A stretch of 15,290 nt of DNA from Spirochaetaceae bacterium (GTDB lineage: Bacteria; Spirochaetota; Spirochaetia; Treponematales; Rectinemataceae), in contig DMNL01000145.1 of assembly GCA_003452735.1 (NCBI GenBank), positions 1 through 15,290 on the forward strand. Direction: 5' to 3'. The position numbers and the translations under genes are program-made. The notes under the pieces are model-generated. The model saw only the letters and a list, made by a program, of their open reading frames with translations, made no database searches and was not told the origin of the DNA. Every line of letters begins with the position of its first letter. Within the stretch, counting starts at the first letter, position 1. Below, piece after piece: positions 6,158-14,400 of the stretch.

Positions 6158-8041
6158 ATGCCTGATCAAAACGATAATAGAAATGGGAATAAGCCCGATC
6201 TGCCCATCGCTCCCAAAGGCAATAGAGCGGCTCTTGTCCTGTTTTTTTCTATAATTGTCCTATTAGCGGTCTTTCTATTCTTTGGACAAAGCGAGAATTC
6301 GCGAGAGATTTCTTATTCTTCGTTTTTGTCTTATCTTGAACTTGGAGAAGTCAAATCCATCAAGATCGTCGATCAGAGGGACATAGAGGGAGTACTAAAG
6401 GGCAAGGGTGGGGCAGAAATGCCTTTCACCACGAGAATACCTTATTTTGACGCTGAGCTGATGGCTAAGCTTGAAGAAAAGGGAGTAAGCGTAACCGGAG
6501 CGATAAGCGGCACAAGTCCTTTCCAGATACTGTTCGAACTCACGCCATGGATATTTGGCTTTATCATGATATGGATAATGATGAAGCAAGTGCAGGGCAA
6601 CAACAAGGCGTTCAGTTTTGGGAAAAGCCGGGCAAAAATGTATAGCGATTCCAATAAAAAGATCACCTTTGAAGATGTTGCTGGGCAAAAGGAAGCCAAG
6701 TATGAACTTATGGAGGTAGTCGATTTTCTCAAGAATCCCAATAAGTTCCTAAAGATGGGCGCTAAGATACCCAAAGGAGTCCTTCTAGTGGGTATGCCGG
6801 GGACAGGCAAGACGCTCATAGCAAAGGCTACAGCTGGTGAAGCAAATGTGCCATTTTTCCATATGTCGGGTTCAGATTTCGTCGAAATGTTCGTCGGTGT
6901 TGGTGCTAGCCGTGTTCGTGACCTCTTTGAACAAGGTCGAAAGCATGCTCCTTGTATAATCTTCATAGATGAGCTCGACGCGGTAGGCAGAACTCGAGGT
7001 TCTGGACTTGGGGGAGGACATGACGAAAGAGAACAGACTTTGAATCAAATGCTTGTTGAAATGGACGGATTTGATACAAAGGATGGAGTCATTGTTTTGG
7101 CAGCCACCAATAGGCCCGATGTTCTAGACCCTGCATTGTTGAGACCAGGTCGCTTCGATAGACAAGTTGTAGTTGCAATGCCCGATGTAAATGAGAGAAC
7201 CGAGATTCTTAAAATACACATGCGCCAGATTCCAACTTCTGGTGATGTAGATGTAGAGAAACTATCTCGTGCTACCCCTGGAACTTCTGGAGCCGATCTT
7301 GCTAACCTGGTTAACGAAGCCGCTCTCTTTGCTATCCGCAAAAACAAAGAAGCGGTTGAGATGGACGATTTCGAAGATGCGCGAGACAAGATATTGATGG
7401 GTGTAGCACGAAAAAGCTTGGTGATTGCGGATGAAGAAAAACGTGCCACCGCGATCCATGAATCGGGGCATGCACTTCTGCATTATTTTCTTGCACATGC
7501 GGATTCGCTTCATAAGGTGACTATCGTTCCTCGGGGAAGAGCTCTGGGCTTGGCTTTATCATTGCCAGATAAGGATACATACTCAAGAACTTATGGATGG
7601 CTTTACGATCGCATCGTGATTTCTTATGGCGGATATGCAGCAGAAAAAATTATTTATGGAGAGACCACTACAGGAGCGGCACAGGATATCAAGCAGGCCA
7701 CAGAAATTGCCCAAAAGATGGTGCGCGAGTGGGGAATGGCGAAGGATATTGGTCCAATCTCTCTTGGAGAGGACGAAGAGCCAATTTTTCTAGGACGTGA
7801 AATAGCGCAACACAAGGATTATTCAGAAGCTACAGCCCAAAAGATAGATGCGGCCATACAAGGAATCCTTGATTCTGCATTGGAAAAGGCAACCAATATT
7901 CTAAAGCGAGAAAAGGATCGACTAGTTAAACTTGCAGATGAGCTTATGCAAGTTGAAACCCTGGAAGATAAAGAAGTAAGAGAGCTTCTAGGCTTGCCTG
8001 AGGGTAAACTACTCTTGGAAGAGGGGATCGCACCATGTTGA
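6158..8041 (+). CDS. ftsH: ATP-dependent zinc metalloprotease FtsH
   Basis: FtsH is a membrane-anchored hexameric AAA+ protease that removes damaged or unassembled membrane proteins and some regulators. The 627 residues are normal. Two transmembrane segments (about 24-43 and 121-143) flank an extracytoplasmic domain. The AAA+ module has Walker A GMPGTGKT (212-219), Walker B with Asp271-Glu272, and the second region of homology from ATNRP (316-320) to LLRPGRFD with Arg329 and Arg332. The zinc site is HESGH (His434, His438) with Asp510 in AQDIKQAT as the likely third ligand. All catalytic residues are present. AGGAG at 6141-6145, inside the end of tilS, lies 12 bases before the ATG, a slightly long spacing. 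The hpt gene often found between tilS and ftsH in other bacteria is absent here. Confidence 0.97.
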   Translation: MPDQNDNRNGNKPDLPIAPKGNRAALVLFFSIIVLLAVFLFFGQSENSREISYSSFLSYLELGEVKSIKIVDQRDIEGVLKGKGGAEMPFTTRIPYFDAELMAKLEEKGVSVTGAISGTSPFQILFELTPWIFGFIMIWIMMKQVQGNNKAFSFGKSRAKMYSDSNKKITFEDVAGQKEAKYELMEVVDFLKNPNKFLKMGAKIPKGVLLVGMPGTGKTLIAKATAGEANVPFFHMSGSDFVEMFVGVGASRVRDLFEQGRKHAPCIIFIDELDAVGRTRGSGLGGGHDEREQTLNQMLVEMDGFDTKDGVIVLAATNRPDVLDPALLRPGRFDRQVVVAMPDVNERTEILKIHMRQIPTSGDVDVEKLSRATPGTSGADLANLVNEAALFAIRKNKEAVEMDDFEDARDKILMGVARKSLVIADEEKRATAIHESGHALLHYFLAHADSLHKVTIVPRGRALGLALSLPDKDTYSRTYGWLYDRIVISYGGYAAEKIIYGETTTGAAQDIKQATEIAQKMVREWGMAKDIGPISLGEDEEPIFLGREIAQHKDYSEATAQKIDAAIQGILDSALEKATNILKREKDRLVKLADELMQVETLEDKEVRELLGLPEGKLLLEEGIAPC

Positions 8042-8049
8042 GGAATTGA

Positions 8050-9975
8050 ATGAAAACACGGCAAGCTGCTATTCTTGTTCTTTTTTTATCCTTAAGTGTG
8101 GCAATAATTCAAAGCAGCTGTTCATCCATGCCCAAGAATGAGTTAAATATCAATTCCTCTGAAGAGGCAATTATTGCTCGTTTGGATCTGCTTGTAGATA
8201 CTGATCCTGAACAATGTATCGCTGTTATCTCAAATCTATTCGAACAGCAACGAGAAAAAAATCAATCTTTTGAGGCTAGCATAATCGGCGAGAAAGGATT
8301 TGTGCTTTTTAGTAAAGCTATAGATAATATCAATATCCTCTTTAGAAAAGCTGTTGCAGACCAGGACATTCTTGCGGCTCGTCGGCTCTCTTTTTCTGCT
8401 TCTTCTTTAGTTCAATATGTATCTTTTTATGATTCTCTTAGAAAAATGGTATCGGAAGAGCTTTCGATTATAGCATCGCCAGCAATGAGACTGCAGCTTG
8501 CTCTCTGGGAAGCCGAGAACAAATTCAAAGAATATGGTTATGTTACAGGGAAGGCAGTGCTATCGATGGCTTACCTGGGAGAGCAGGGAGAAGATTCTTT
8601 CATTAAAGATACGGCTTTTTCTATAGAAGACCTGAAAGTTCTTATAGACGCAAGAGATCCAAAAGAATATTTTGCTACTTGGGCTACCAGGGCTAAAGAG
8701 AATAATGATCTCAATGCGGAAGCCTGGTTTGAATCGCTCTCGTCTGGTCGGATCGATTTCTCTCCGGCTATCCAGACTTCCAGTCAAGATTGGTTGGCAG
8801 ATGCGGTATCGAGCGTGGTCACAGTATATGTGGACCGCGGATTCAAGGTTCAAGGCGGATACAGCATTCCGGATCGTGTGCTTGGCACAGCATTTCAAAT
8901 TTCTGAAGGATTATACCTAACAAACTATCATGTTGTTCAGAGCGAGATTGATCCTACATACAAAGGATATTCGCGAATCAGTATTAGGCCTTCCGATAAT
9001 CCTCAGATAAGAGTACCTGCAAAAGTCCTTAGCTTGGATGAAGAATTGGATTTGGCGCTTATTAAGTCCACAGAATATGCTCGTTGTAGTATTTTGCTGC
9101 CTCCTCCAGGAATGAGATTCCATGCAGGAGATCGTGTCTTTGCCGTCGGCTCGCCTATAGGTCTTGAAAATAGTATTACGGCTGGTGTTGTCAGTTCATT
9201 GAGCAGAAAAATCATTTCCTTTGGCGAAGCGGCTCAGATCGATGTTCCAGTCAATCAAGGTAATTCAGGAAGCCCGCTCTTTTCTGAAAATGGAGTGTTA
9301 GTAGGCATGGTCTTTGCTGGATTGCCATCATTTCAGAATATAAACTTCGCACTGCCCGTCCAATGGATTTCATTGTCTCTTCCCTCCCTATTCGAGGGAA
9401 AGGAAGTTGTCCATGCCAGACTTGGACTTATTATGGGGAAAGGCAGTGGTCAGAGTCCGCTAGTTCTTGCTGACCTCGATCCGTCTCTTTCTGCATTTAG
9501 AGCAGGTGATATTCTTAAATCTATAAATGGAAAGGTTTCAAAGGACATAGCTTCGATTCAATTTCAACTCGCTTCTGTTCCGAAAGGCGCACTATGTTTT
9601 TTGGAAGCGCAGCGCGACTTTCAACCTGTCAGGAGATTGAGACAAATAAGCTCTACCGATGGTGCCTCCTTGATACCTGCATGGGACAGAATTCACAAGA
9701 ATTCAATACTTGAGGGACTTTTCGGGGCTAGGCTTATTCAGCTTAAGGACTCGGAAAAAGTAGGGGGCCTCTATTCTGTACAATGGGTATGCCCTGCAGA
9801 GGCAGCCGATGAAATAGGCCTTAGTGAAAACGATGTTATAACTGTTTACAAGTTTCGGCTCGATCCAAAAAATAAGGTATTTATCCTTGAATTTTCTGCC
9901 AAGTCTAGGCTTAGCGGATATTTCGAACGCACTATCCATTTGGAGTTTTCCAGCGATAGTGCTACAATTATTTAA
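8050..9975 (+). CDS. Predicted lipoprotein, HtrA-like trypsin-fold serine protease with PDZ domain
   Basis: A 641-residue envelope protease. Residues 1-23 form a signal sequence ending IIQSSC, with Cys24 as the likely lipidated residue; this fits the loose spirochaete lipobox, with Ile at -4. Residues about 30-245 are helix-rich with no family I recognise. Residues about 250-445 are a trypsin-like domain with a complete triad: His294 (LTNYHVV), Asp334 (ELDLALIK) and Ser406 (VNQGNSGSPLF). A PDZ domain follows (about 456-525; 'FRAGDILKSINGK'), and residues about 570-635 may be a second, degenerate PDZ (PAEAADEIGLSENDVI). DegP/DegQ are about 450-480 residues, so the large N-terminal region is the odd feature. 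The ATG is eight bases after the ftsH stop, with GAGGA five bases upstream. The role in degrading misfolded envelope proteins is inferred from the family. Confidence 0.85.
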   Translation: MKTRQAAILVLFLSLSVAIIQSSCSSMPKNELNINSSEEAIIARLDLLVDTDPEQCIAVISNLFEQQREKNQSFEASIIGEKGFVLFSKAIDNINILFRKAVADQDILAARRLSFSASSLVQYVSFYDSLRKMVSEELSIIASPAMRLQLALWEAENKFKEYGYVTGKAVLSMAYLGEQGEDSFIKDTAFSIEDLKVLIDARDPKEYFATWATRAKENNDLNAEAWFESLSSGRIDFSPAIQTSSQDWLADAVSSVVTVYVDRGFKVQGGYSIPDRVLGTAFQISEGLYLTNYHVVQSEIDPTYKGYSRISIRPSDNPQIRVPAKVLSLDEELDLALIKSTEYARCSILLPPPGMRFHAGDRVFAVGSPIGLENSITAGVVSSLSRKIISFGEAAQIDVPVNQGNSGSPLFSENGVLVGMVFAGLPSFQNINFALPVQWISLSLPSLFEGKEVVHARLGLIMGKGSGQSPLVLADLDPSLSAFRAGDILKSINGKVSKDIASIQFQLASVPKGALCFLEAQRDFQPVRRLRQISSTDGASLIPAWDRIHKNSILEGLFGARLIQLKDSEKVGGLYSVQWVCPAEAADEIGLSENDVITVYKFRLDPKNKVFILEFSAKSRLSGYFERTIHLEFSSDSATII

Positions 9976-10032
9976 AAGCTTCTTCCATAGACAATCGATT
10001 CATAGCAAGAGGGAATCAAGGAGGCCTGCAAG

Positions 10033-11952
10033 ATGCCAAAAATTGCCATTCTTGAATCCGACATTCTAATAGCGTTAGATATCGCAAAGAGTATAGAACA
10101 AGAAGGGCTGGCAGAGGCAGATATCTATGAAAAAATTGAGCAAGCATATCAGGATATTGATGGACTCGAGTATGAGCTTTTTATTATTGATATTGGAGAT
10201 AATCAACCTGAGATAATTGACGCAGCAATACGGATACATAGACAGACTGGCCTATACTGTCTGGTTGTAAGTGACCATGGCGTTACAAGTATTTCAGCAA
10301 AACTACGAGAAGCGCAGCCTCTTGGCATTCTTGTAAAACCATTTTCTAAACGAGAGCTTATCGCCAATGTCGAAACTGCGCTCTACCATTCATCGATGGA
10401 AAAAAAATTGAGAGATAGAGAGCGACGATATAGAGATCTTTTTGCTTATAGTCTATCAGCGAGATGCATCACAGATATCGAAGGAAGTATTCTAGAGAGA
10501 AATAGAGTATTTGAATCTAGCTTTTCCAATCCAATAAAAGCCGAAAATGTAAAGGATATCTTACCCAGCGATATGATCTGGAGAGAGATAATCGAAAGCC
10601 TTGAAGAAAACAATATTCTGCAGAGAGAAATTCAAACAAATAGAATTATAGATAGCCTCGAACAAAGATCGCGCGATTTCATCTGCAGCTTTTCTAAATT
10701 TGAGGAGGAAGGAAGCAGTGCACAAATTCTATGTGAATTCTTGGATGTCACCGAATCTAGGAGGCTGAGGGAGGAACTATTTCAGTCACAAAAGAGAGAG
10801 GAGATAGGAAGGCTAACAAGTGGTGTTGCTCATGATCTAAATAATTTTCTGACTTCAATAATGGGATTTCTTGAAATGATTAAGCTCGAAATTCCTAATA
10901 ATTCGCCAGCACATGAAGATATCCGAGGAATAGATAGAGTTGTTAAGAGGGCTTCTGGACTTACGCGACAACTATTGGGCTTTTCCAAGCACAAGCCTTA
11001 TTCACCCGCTCCAATCAATCTAAAAGAAGTTATGGGCGACACTTATAAAATATTAAAGAGACTTATCCCTGAGAACATAAGTCTTACCCTAAGCCTTCCT
11101 GAAGAGTCATTAGTTGTAAACATGGATATATCACATCTCGAACAGATACTTTTGAATCTTGTTGTGAATGCCAGAGATGCACTTGAAAAGACTGAGAATC
11201 CTCATATATCGATTCAGCTTAGCCAATTTGGGAACGATGCGTTTTATCCTAAAGAAGCCATGATGCAGCCAGGCGATTATGCTCTAATCGCAGTTAAAGA
11301 TAATGGAGCTGGTATAGATAATCAGAATATAGAGAGAGTATTCGAGCCTTTTTTTACTACTAAAGCAAAAAATCAAGGGACAGGTCTAGGATTGTCTATT
11401 GTTAAATCTCTCGTCGAAATGAATGGCGGCTACATTAAGCTTGAGAGCGAAAAGGGAAGAGGGACTACGATCAAGATCTGGTTTCCAATCCTTATGGGAA
11501 CCGATACTACGACCAAGCCCATGGCTCAAGAAGAATACTCTCTGCTCTCTATGATCAATCCGCCTAATAATATATTAAAAGGAAGGCATATTCTTGTTGT
11601 TGACGATGATGAATCAATATTGGAGGCCTGCACAAGAATCCTAGAGAGTGCAGGAGCTATTGTTGATACTTGTATCAATGCTGGAGAAGCTATTCTTAAA
11701 GCTGAAAGGGTCAAATTCGATCTTCTGCTCACAGATATAGTACTGCCGGGCGTATATGGAACTGAATTATGGGAAAGGATGAAAAAAAATAGTCAAGCGA
11801 AAGCATGTATTTTCATGACCGGATATGAGTCCTATCAGACTGAGCAATTCGCAGGTGTTACTTTACTGCACAAGCCATTCGATGCTCGTACTCTTCTCGA
11901 ATGTTGTAATAATGTTTTAAATAGTTCGATCGAATCCCAAGAGACGATATAG
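10033..11952 (+). CDS. Soluble hybrid histidine kinase (REC-PAS-HisKA-HATPase-REC)
   Basis: A 639-residue two-component signalling protein without membrane segments, so probably cytoplasmic. Domains in order: an N-terminal receiver (about 1-120; acidic Glu8/Asp10, phosphoacceptor Asp53, Lys102 in VKPF); a PAS-like sensor (about 130-250); HisKA with the phosphorylated His267 in VAHDLNN; HATPase_c (about 365-482) with DNGAGI, FEPFFTTK and GTGLGLSIVK; and a C-terminal receiver (about 515-630; acidic DDDE, Asp568 in LLTDIVLPG, Lys in HKPF). All key residues are present. AAGGAGG at 10018-10024 lies eight bases before the ATG. The gene follows the HtrA-like protease by 57 bases, with no terminator visible between. 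No DNA-binding output partner is in the window, so the signal and output are unknown. Its 3' end overlaps the convergent ATPase gene by 36 bases. Confidence 0.92.
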   Translation: MPKIAILESDILIALDIAKSIEQEGLAEADIYEKIEQAYQDIDGLEYELFIIDIGDNQPEIIDAAIRIHRQTGLYCLVVSDHGVTSISAKLREAQPLGILVKPFSKRELIANVETALYHSSMEKKLRDRERRYRDLFAYSLSARCITDIEGSILERNRVFESSFSNPIKAENVKDILPSDMIWREIIESLEENNILQREIQTNRIIDSLEQRSRDFICSFSKFEEEGSSAQILCEFLDVTESRRLREELFQSQKREEIGRLTSGVAHDLNNFLTSIMGFLEMIKLEIPNNSPAHEDIRGIDRVVKRASGLTRQLLGFSKHKPYSPAPINLKEVMGDTYKILKRLIPENISLTLSLPEESLVVNMDISHLEQILLNLVVNARDALEKTENPHISIQLSQFGNDAFYPKEAMMQPGDYALIAVKDNGAGIDNQNIERVFEPFFTTKAKNQGTGLGLSIVKSLVEMNGGYIKLESEKGRGTTIKIWFPILMGTDTTTKPMAQEEYSLLSMINPPNNILKGRHILVVDDDESILEACTRILESAGAIVDTCINAGEAILKAERVKFDLLLTDIVLPGVYGTELWERMKKNSQAKACIFMTGYESYQTEQFAGVTLLHKPFDARTLLECCNNVLNSSIESQETI

Positions 11953-12651
11953 CTCCATTTCATATCCATAGAGTTCTGAAGAAGTAAAAGTCCTTTTTTC
12001 GTGAGGTATATCGATCTGTATCGTCCCTTCCACCCGGGCAGGGCGCTGGCTCAATACGATCACTTTATCAGCTAGATATAATGCATCGTGAATGTCGTGT
12101 GTTACAATGACAACAGTCGGCTTTTCATCTTTCCATAAATGGAGAAAATCCTCCATAAGTTCGATTTTTTTTCTCAGATCAACCTCCGAGAAGGCCTCGT
12201 CTAAAAGAAGCATATCAGCTGGGAAAGCAAAAGCCCTTGCCAAAGCAAGCCTTTTTTGCATTCCTCCCGATAATTGGCTAGGCTTGAATTTCCTAAATTC
12301 CCAAAGTCCGGCTTCTTGTAAAAAGCGCTCGATTCTCAATTCTATATCGCATATTCTAGAAGAGGATTGCAAAAGAGAGCCCAAGGCAAATCGCAAGTTA
12401 TCTTCTGCGCTTAGCCAACCGAGAAGCCTTGGCTCCTGAAAGCAATAGGAGAATTTACGGCCTTCAATGCCAATAATAGAACCGCTATCGGCTTGGGAAA
12501 TCCCAGATATTATATTTAAGATAGTCGTCTTGCCGCAACCGCTGGGCCCTATAATTAAGGTTATACAAGATTCTTCGAGAGAAAAGGTTACATCTTCGAG
12601 CACTTCGAGAGATCCATAGCTTTTTTTTAGATTTTCTATCTTGATATTCAT
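11917..12651 (-). CDS. ABC transporter ATP-binding protein, NitT/TauT/SsuB type
   Basis: The cytoplasmic ATPase subunit of an importer, 244 residues. Motifs in order: Walker A GPSGCGKT (35-42), Q-loop Gln72 in CFQEPRLLGW, signature LSGGMQKR (127-134), Walker B MLLLDEAF with catalytic Glu152, D-loop SEVD (155-158) and H-loop His185 in VTHDIHDAL. The LSGGM signature and the PRLLGW Q-loop are typical of the nitrate/sulfonate/taurine group, as is the permease beside it. In this group DEPFSALD is usual, so DEAFSEVD is a mild deviation. The ATG lies two bases after the permease stop. The 3' end overlaps the hybrid kinase gene on the other strand by 36 bases. The substrate cannot be told from this subunit. 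Confidence 0.93.
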   Translation of the reverse strand: MNIKIENLKKSYGSLEVLEDVTFSLEESCITLIIGPSGCGKTTILNIISGISQADSGSIIGIEGRKFSYCFQEPRLLGWLSAEDNLRFALGSLLQSSSRICDIELRIERFLQEAGLWEFRKFKPSQLSGGMQKRLALARAFAFPADMLLLDEAFSEVDLRKKIELMEDFLHLWKDEKPTVVIVTHDIHDALYLADKVIVLSQRPARVEGTIQIDIPHEKRTFTSSELYGYEMELYRLLGFDRTI

Positions 12652-12653
12652 CG

Positions 12654-13424
12654 TCAGCCTAGATCCTGATTTTCTTCTTGAGAAGACTGTCTAAATCGTA
12701 CACTTAATCCATCTGCTAGAAGTCCGAATAAATACTCGCTTAGACCACAAAGGAGTATTGTAATTATTGCCCAGGCAAAAACCGTAGTCGTTTCAATAGA
12801 AAGTCTTGCTTCCTGCATACCAGTACCCAACGCCATACGTGGCTGACTCAAAACTTCTCCGGCGACGACTACTTTCCACGAGAGCCCAAGAGCATTTTTT
12901 GCTCCAGATAGGATATATGGAAGGGCAGATGGCAAACGAAGACGCCAAAAAACCAATGATGAAGGAACATGGAAAAAATTCGACATCTGAAGAAGCTTTT
13001 GATCCACCGCATGCACACCTGCTTCTGTCGAAGTATGCATTACAGGAAATGCCATAAGAATTGCGCTAAAAACAGGTACCTGCCAAGCCGGAAACCAGAA
13101 CATAGCCACTAATATCAACGCCATAACAGGTGTTGCTCGCATTGCTACAACTAATGGATTTAAAAAAGCTCGAGCTTGAGGCTTTATTCCGCTTATTATG
13201 CCAGTAGCAAGGCCTATAAGAGTGCTAAGAATGAATGCCTCGAGCACCCTAAGGAAAGAACCACCTATTGAAAGCCAAAATGTATTCTTTCCAGAAAGCA
13301 TATAAAGGGCTGTAGCAACTCTAGCAGGACTTGGCAGAATTAGATCGCTTTTTACAAGAATAGCTCCTATTTCCCATATTAAGAGAAACGAAATAATCCC
13401 CAATAGCTGCCATCTAAGCAGCAT
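12654..13424 (-). CDS. ABC transporter permease, NitT/TauT/SsuC type
   Basis: An inner-membrane permease of the BPD_transp_1 family, 256 residues from the chosen start. It shows about six hydrophobic segments, and the cytoplasmic EAA-type loop, which docks the ATPase, reads VFWRLRLPSALPYILSGAKN. The family signs ILPSPARVATAL near the N-terminus and ALGLSWKVVVAGEVL after the EAA loop match SsuC/TauC-like proteins. I chose the ATG at 13424: AGGTGA, which includes the stop codon of the binding-protein gene, lies ten bases upstream. Longer forms from the ATG at 13451 or the TTG at 13481 overlap the previous gene and have no ribosome-binding site. Confidence 0.9.
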   Translation of the reverse strand: MLLRWQLLGIISFLLIWEIGAILVKSDLILPSPARVATALYMLSGKNTFWLSIGGSFLRVLEAFILSTLIGLATGIISGIKPQARAFLNPLVVAMRATPVMALILVAMFWFPAWQVPVFSAILMAFPVMHTSTEAGVHAVDQKLLQMSNFFHVPSSLVFWRLRLPSALPYILSGAKNALGLSWKVVVAGEVLSQPRMALGTGMQEARLSIETTTVFAWAIITILLCGLSEYLFGLLADGLSVRFRQSSQEENQDLG

Positions 13425-13434
13425 AAATCGGCGT

Positions 13435-14400
13435 TCACCTAATTTGTGCATAGAATGATCGGCTAGGCAACACACCGCCAACGCTTGTAGGATCGAATTT
13501 CAAGAATACTGATAGTAAAGCCTCAATGCTTTGGATTGATTGAGAAGCTTCAATAAATACAAAATTAGAGTTTGGGATGGCAATAATTGCCACTTGAGCG
13601 CTAATGCCTAGATCTAAATTCTCTGCAAGCTTTGCTATCATCTGCGGATCCTCGATAGCTTTTTGGACAGAAGCACGATACGAATCAAGCAATATTCTTG
13701 CTTTATCTGGATGTAATTCAATTAGTTCTTTTCTGGCGACAAAGAGAGACATGGGATAATCCGTCTGATTTGTAGCAATCTGCCATTCCTTTGTGATGTC
13801 TATGGGTGCTATTATGGCTGGATTTTTAAGAATTGCTTGAGTTGCAAATGGTTCTGGCAATACAGCATAAGATATCTTTCCGCTAGCAAGCCCTGCTGCT
13901 ATCTCAGGATATGCTAGGCTATAGATTGCTGTGTAATCTCTTTCTATTTGCAAACCTTTTTGGGCGCATAAGAATTGGAAGATATAATCAGGGGTGGCTT
14001 TTTGTCCTGCAATGTAGATCGTCTTACCTTTGCAGTCAGTAAGGCTTTGTAATTTGGGGTCTGTTGTCAAGAATTTGACCATACCATTGCCCACTACTGC
14101 CAAAGCTCTGATGGGCGCCCCAGCATTGTAGAGCTTAGCTGCTACATTTACAGGTAAAACACCAGCGTCTATTTCTCCATTTAGAAGTTTTGCGACTACC
14201 ATGTCAGCGCTGGCAACCGATATGAACTCAAATTCATTAGGGCTTGTTCTGGAAAGTTCAGACATCATCCATACACTGCTCAATCCAGAAGGGCCTCTAA
14301 TGACCGATACTGCAATCTTATCTTTAGGCAATGCATATAGAATAGAAATACTAGCCAGTAGCAAAAATAAGGCAACCAGAAAGATCATAGATCGCTTCAT
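13435..14400 (-). CDS. ABC transporter substrate-binding protein, NMT1/SsuA-like
   Basis: A periplasmic binding protein of 321 residues. Residues 1-23 form a signal peptide with probable signal peptidase I cleavage after LYA (Ala23). There is no lipobox Cys, so unlike many spirochaete binding proteins it should be soluble or held by the uncleaved helix. The mature protein has the class II binding-protein layout of the SsuA/TauA/THI5 group: KIAVSVIRGPSGLSSVW at the start, LLNGEIDAGVLPVNVAAKLY in lobe 1, LKGKT-like LTDCKGKTIYIAG, and LASGKISYAVLPEPFATQA in lobe 2. Possible ligands in this superfamily include sulfonates, nitrate, pyrimidine precursors of thiamine and riboflavin; nothing here decides between them, and no riboswitch is visible. 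AGAGGAG lies eight bases before the ATG, which overlaps the NFACT stop as ATGA. Confidence 0.88.
   Translation of the reverse strand: MKRSMIFLVALFLLLASISILYALPKDKIAVSVIRGPSGLSSVWMMSELSRTSPNEFEFISVASADMVVAKLLNGEIDAGVLPVNVAAKLYNAGAPIRALAVVGNGMVKFLTTDPKLQSLTDCKGKTIYIAGQKATPDYIFQFLCAQKGLQIERDYTAIYSLAYPEIAAGLASGKISYAVLPEPFATQAILKNPAIIAPIDITKEWQIATNQTDYPMSLFVARKELIELHPDKARILLDSYRASVQKAIEDPQMIAKLAENLDLGISAQVAIIAIPNSNFVFIEASQSIQSIEALLSVFLKFDPTSVGGVLPSRSFYAQIR

Noticed and set aside
6442-6966. A 174-codon open frame on the minus strand within ftsH
   Set aside because: It lies wholly antisense to the AAA+ domain of ftsH, has no ribosome-binding site or recognisable motif, and its Ser/Pro/Leu-rich composition is what an antisense reading of a conserved gene gives.
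11925-11934. Palindrome TTCGATCGAA in the overlap of the convergent genes
   Set aside because: Ten bases with no loop, no T run and A/T-rich ends; it is too weak for a terminator and could be chance or a dimer-binding site without support.
13425-13481. Longer permease starting from TTG 13481 or ATG 13451
   Set aside because: Neither has a ribosome-binding site and both overlap the binding-protein gene; ATG 13424 has AGGTGA ten bases upstream and gives a normal family length.
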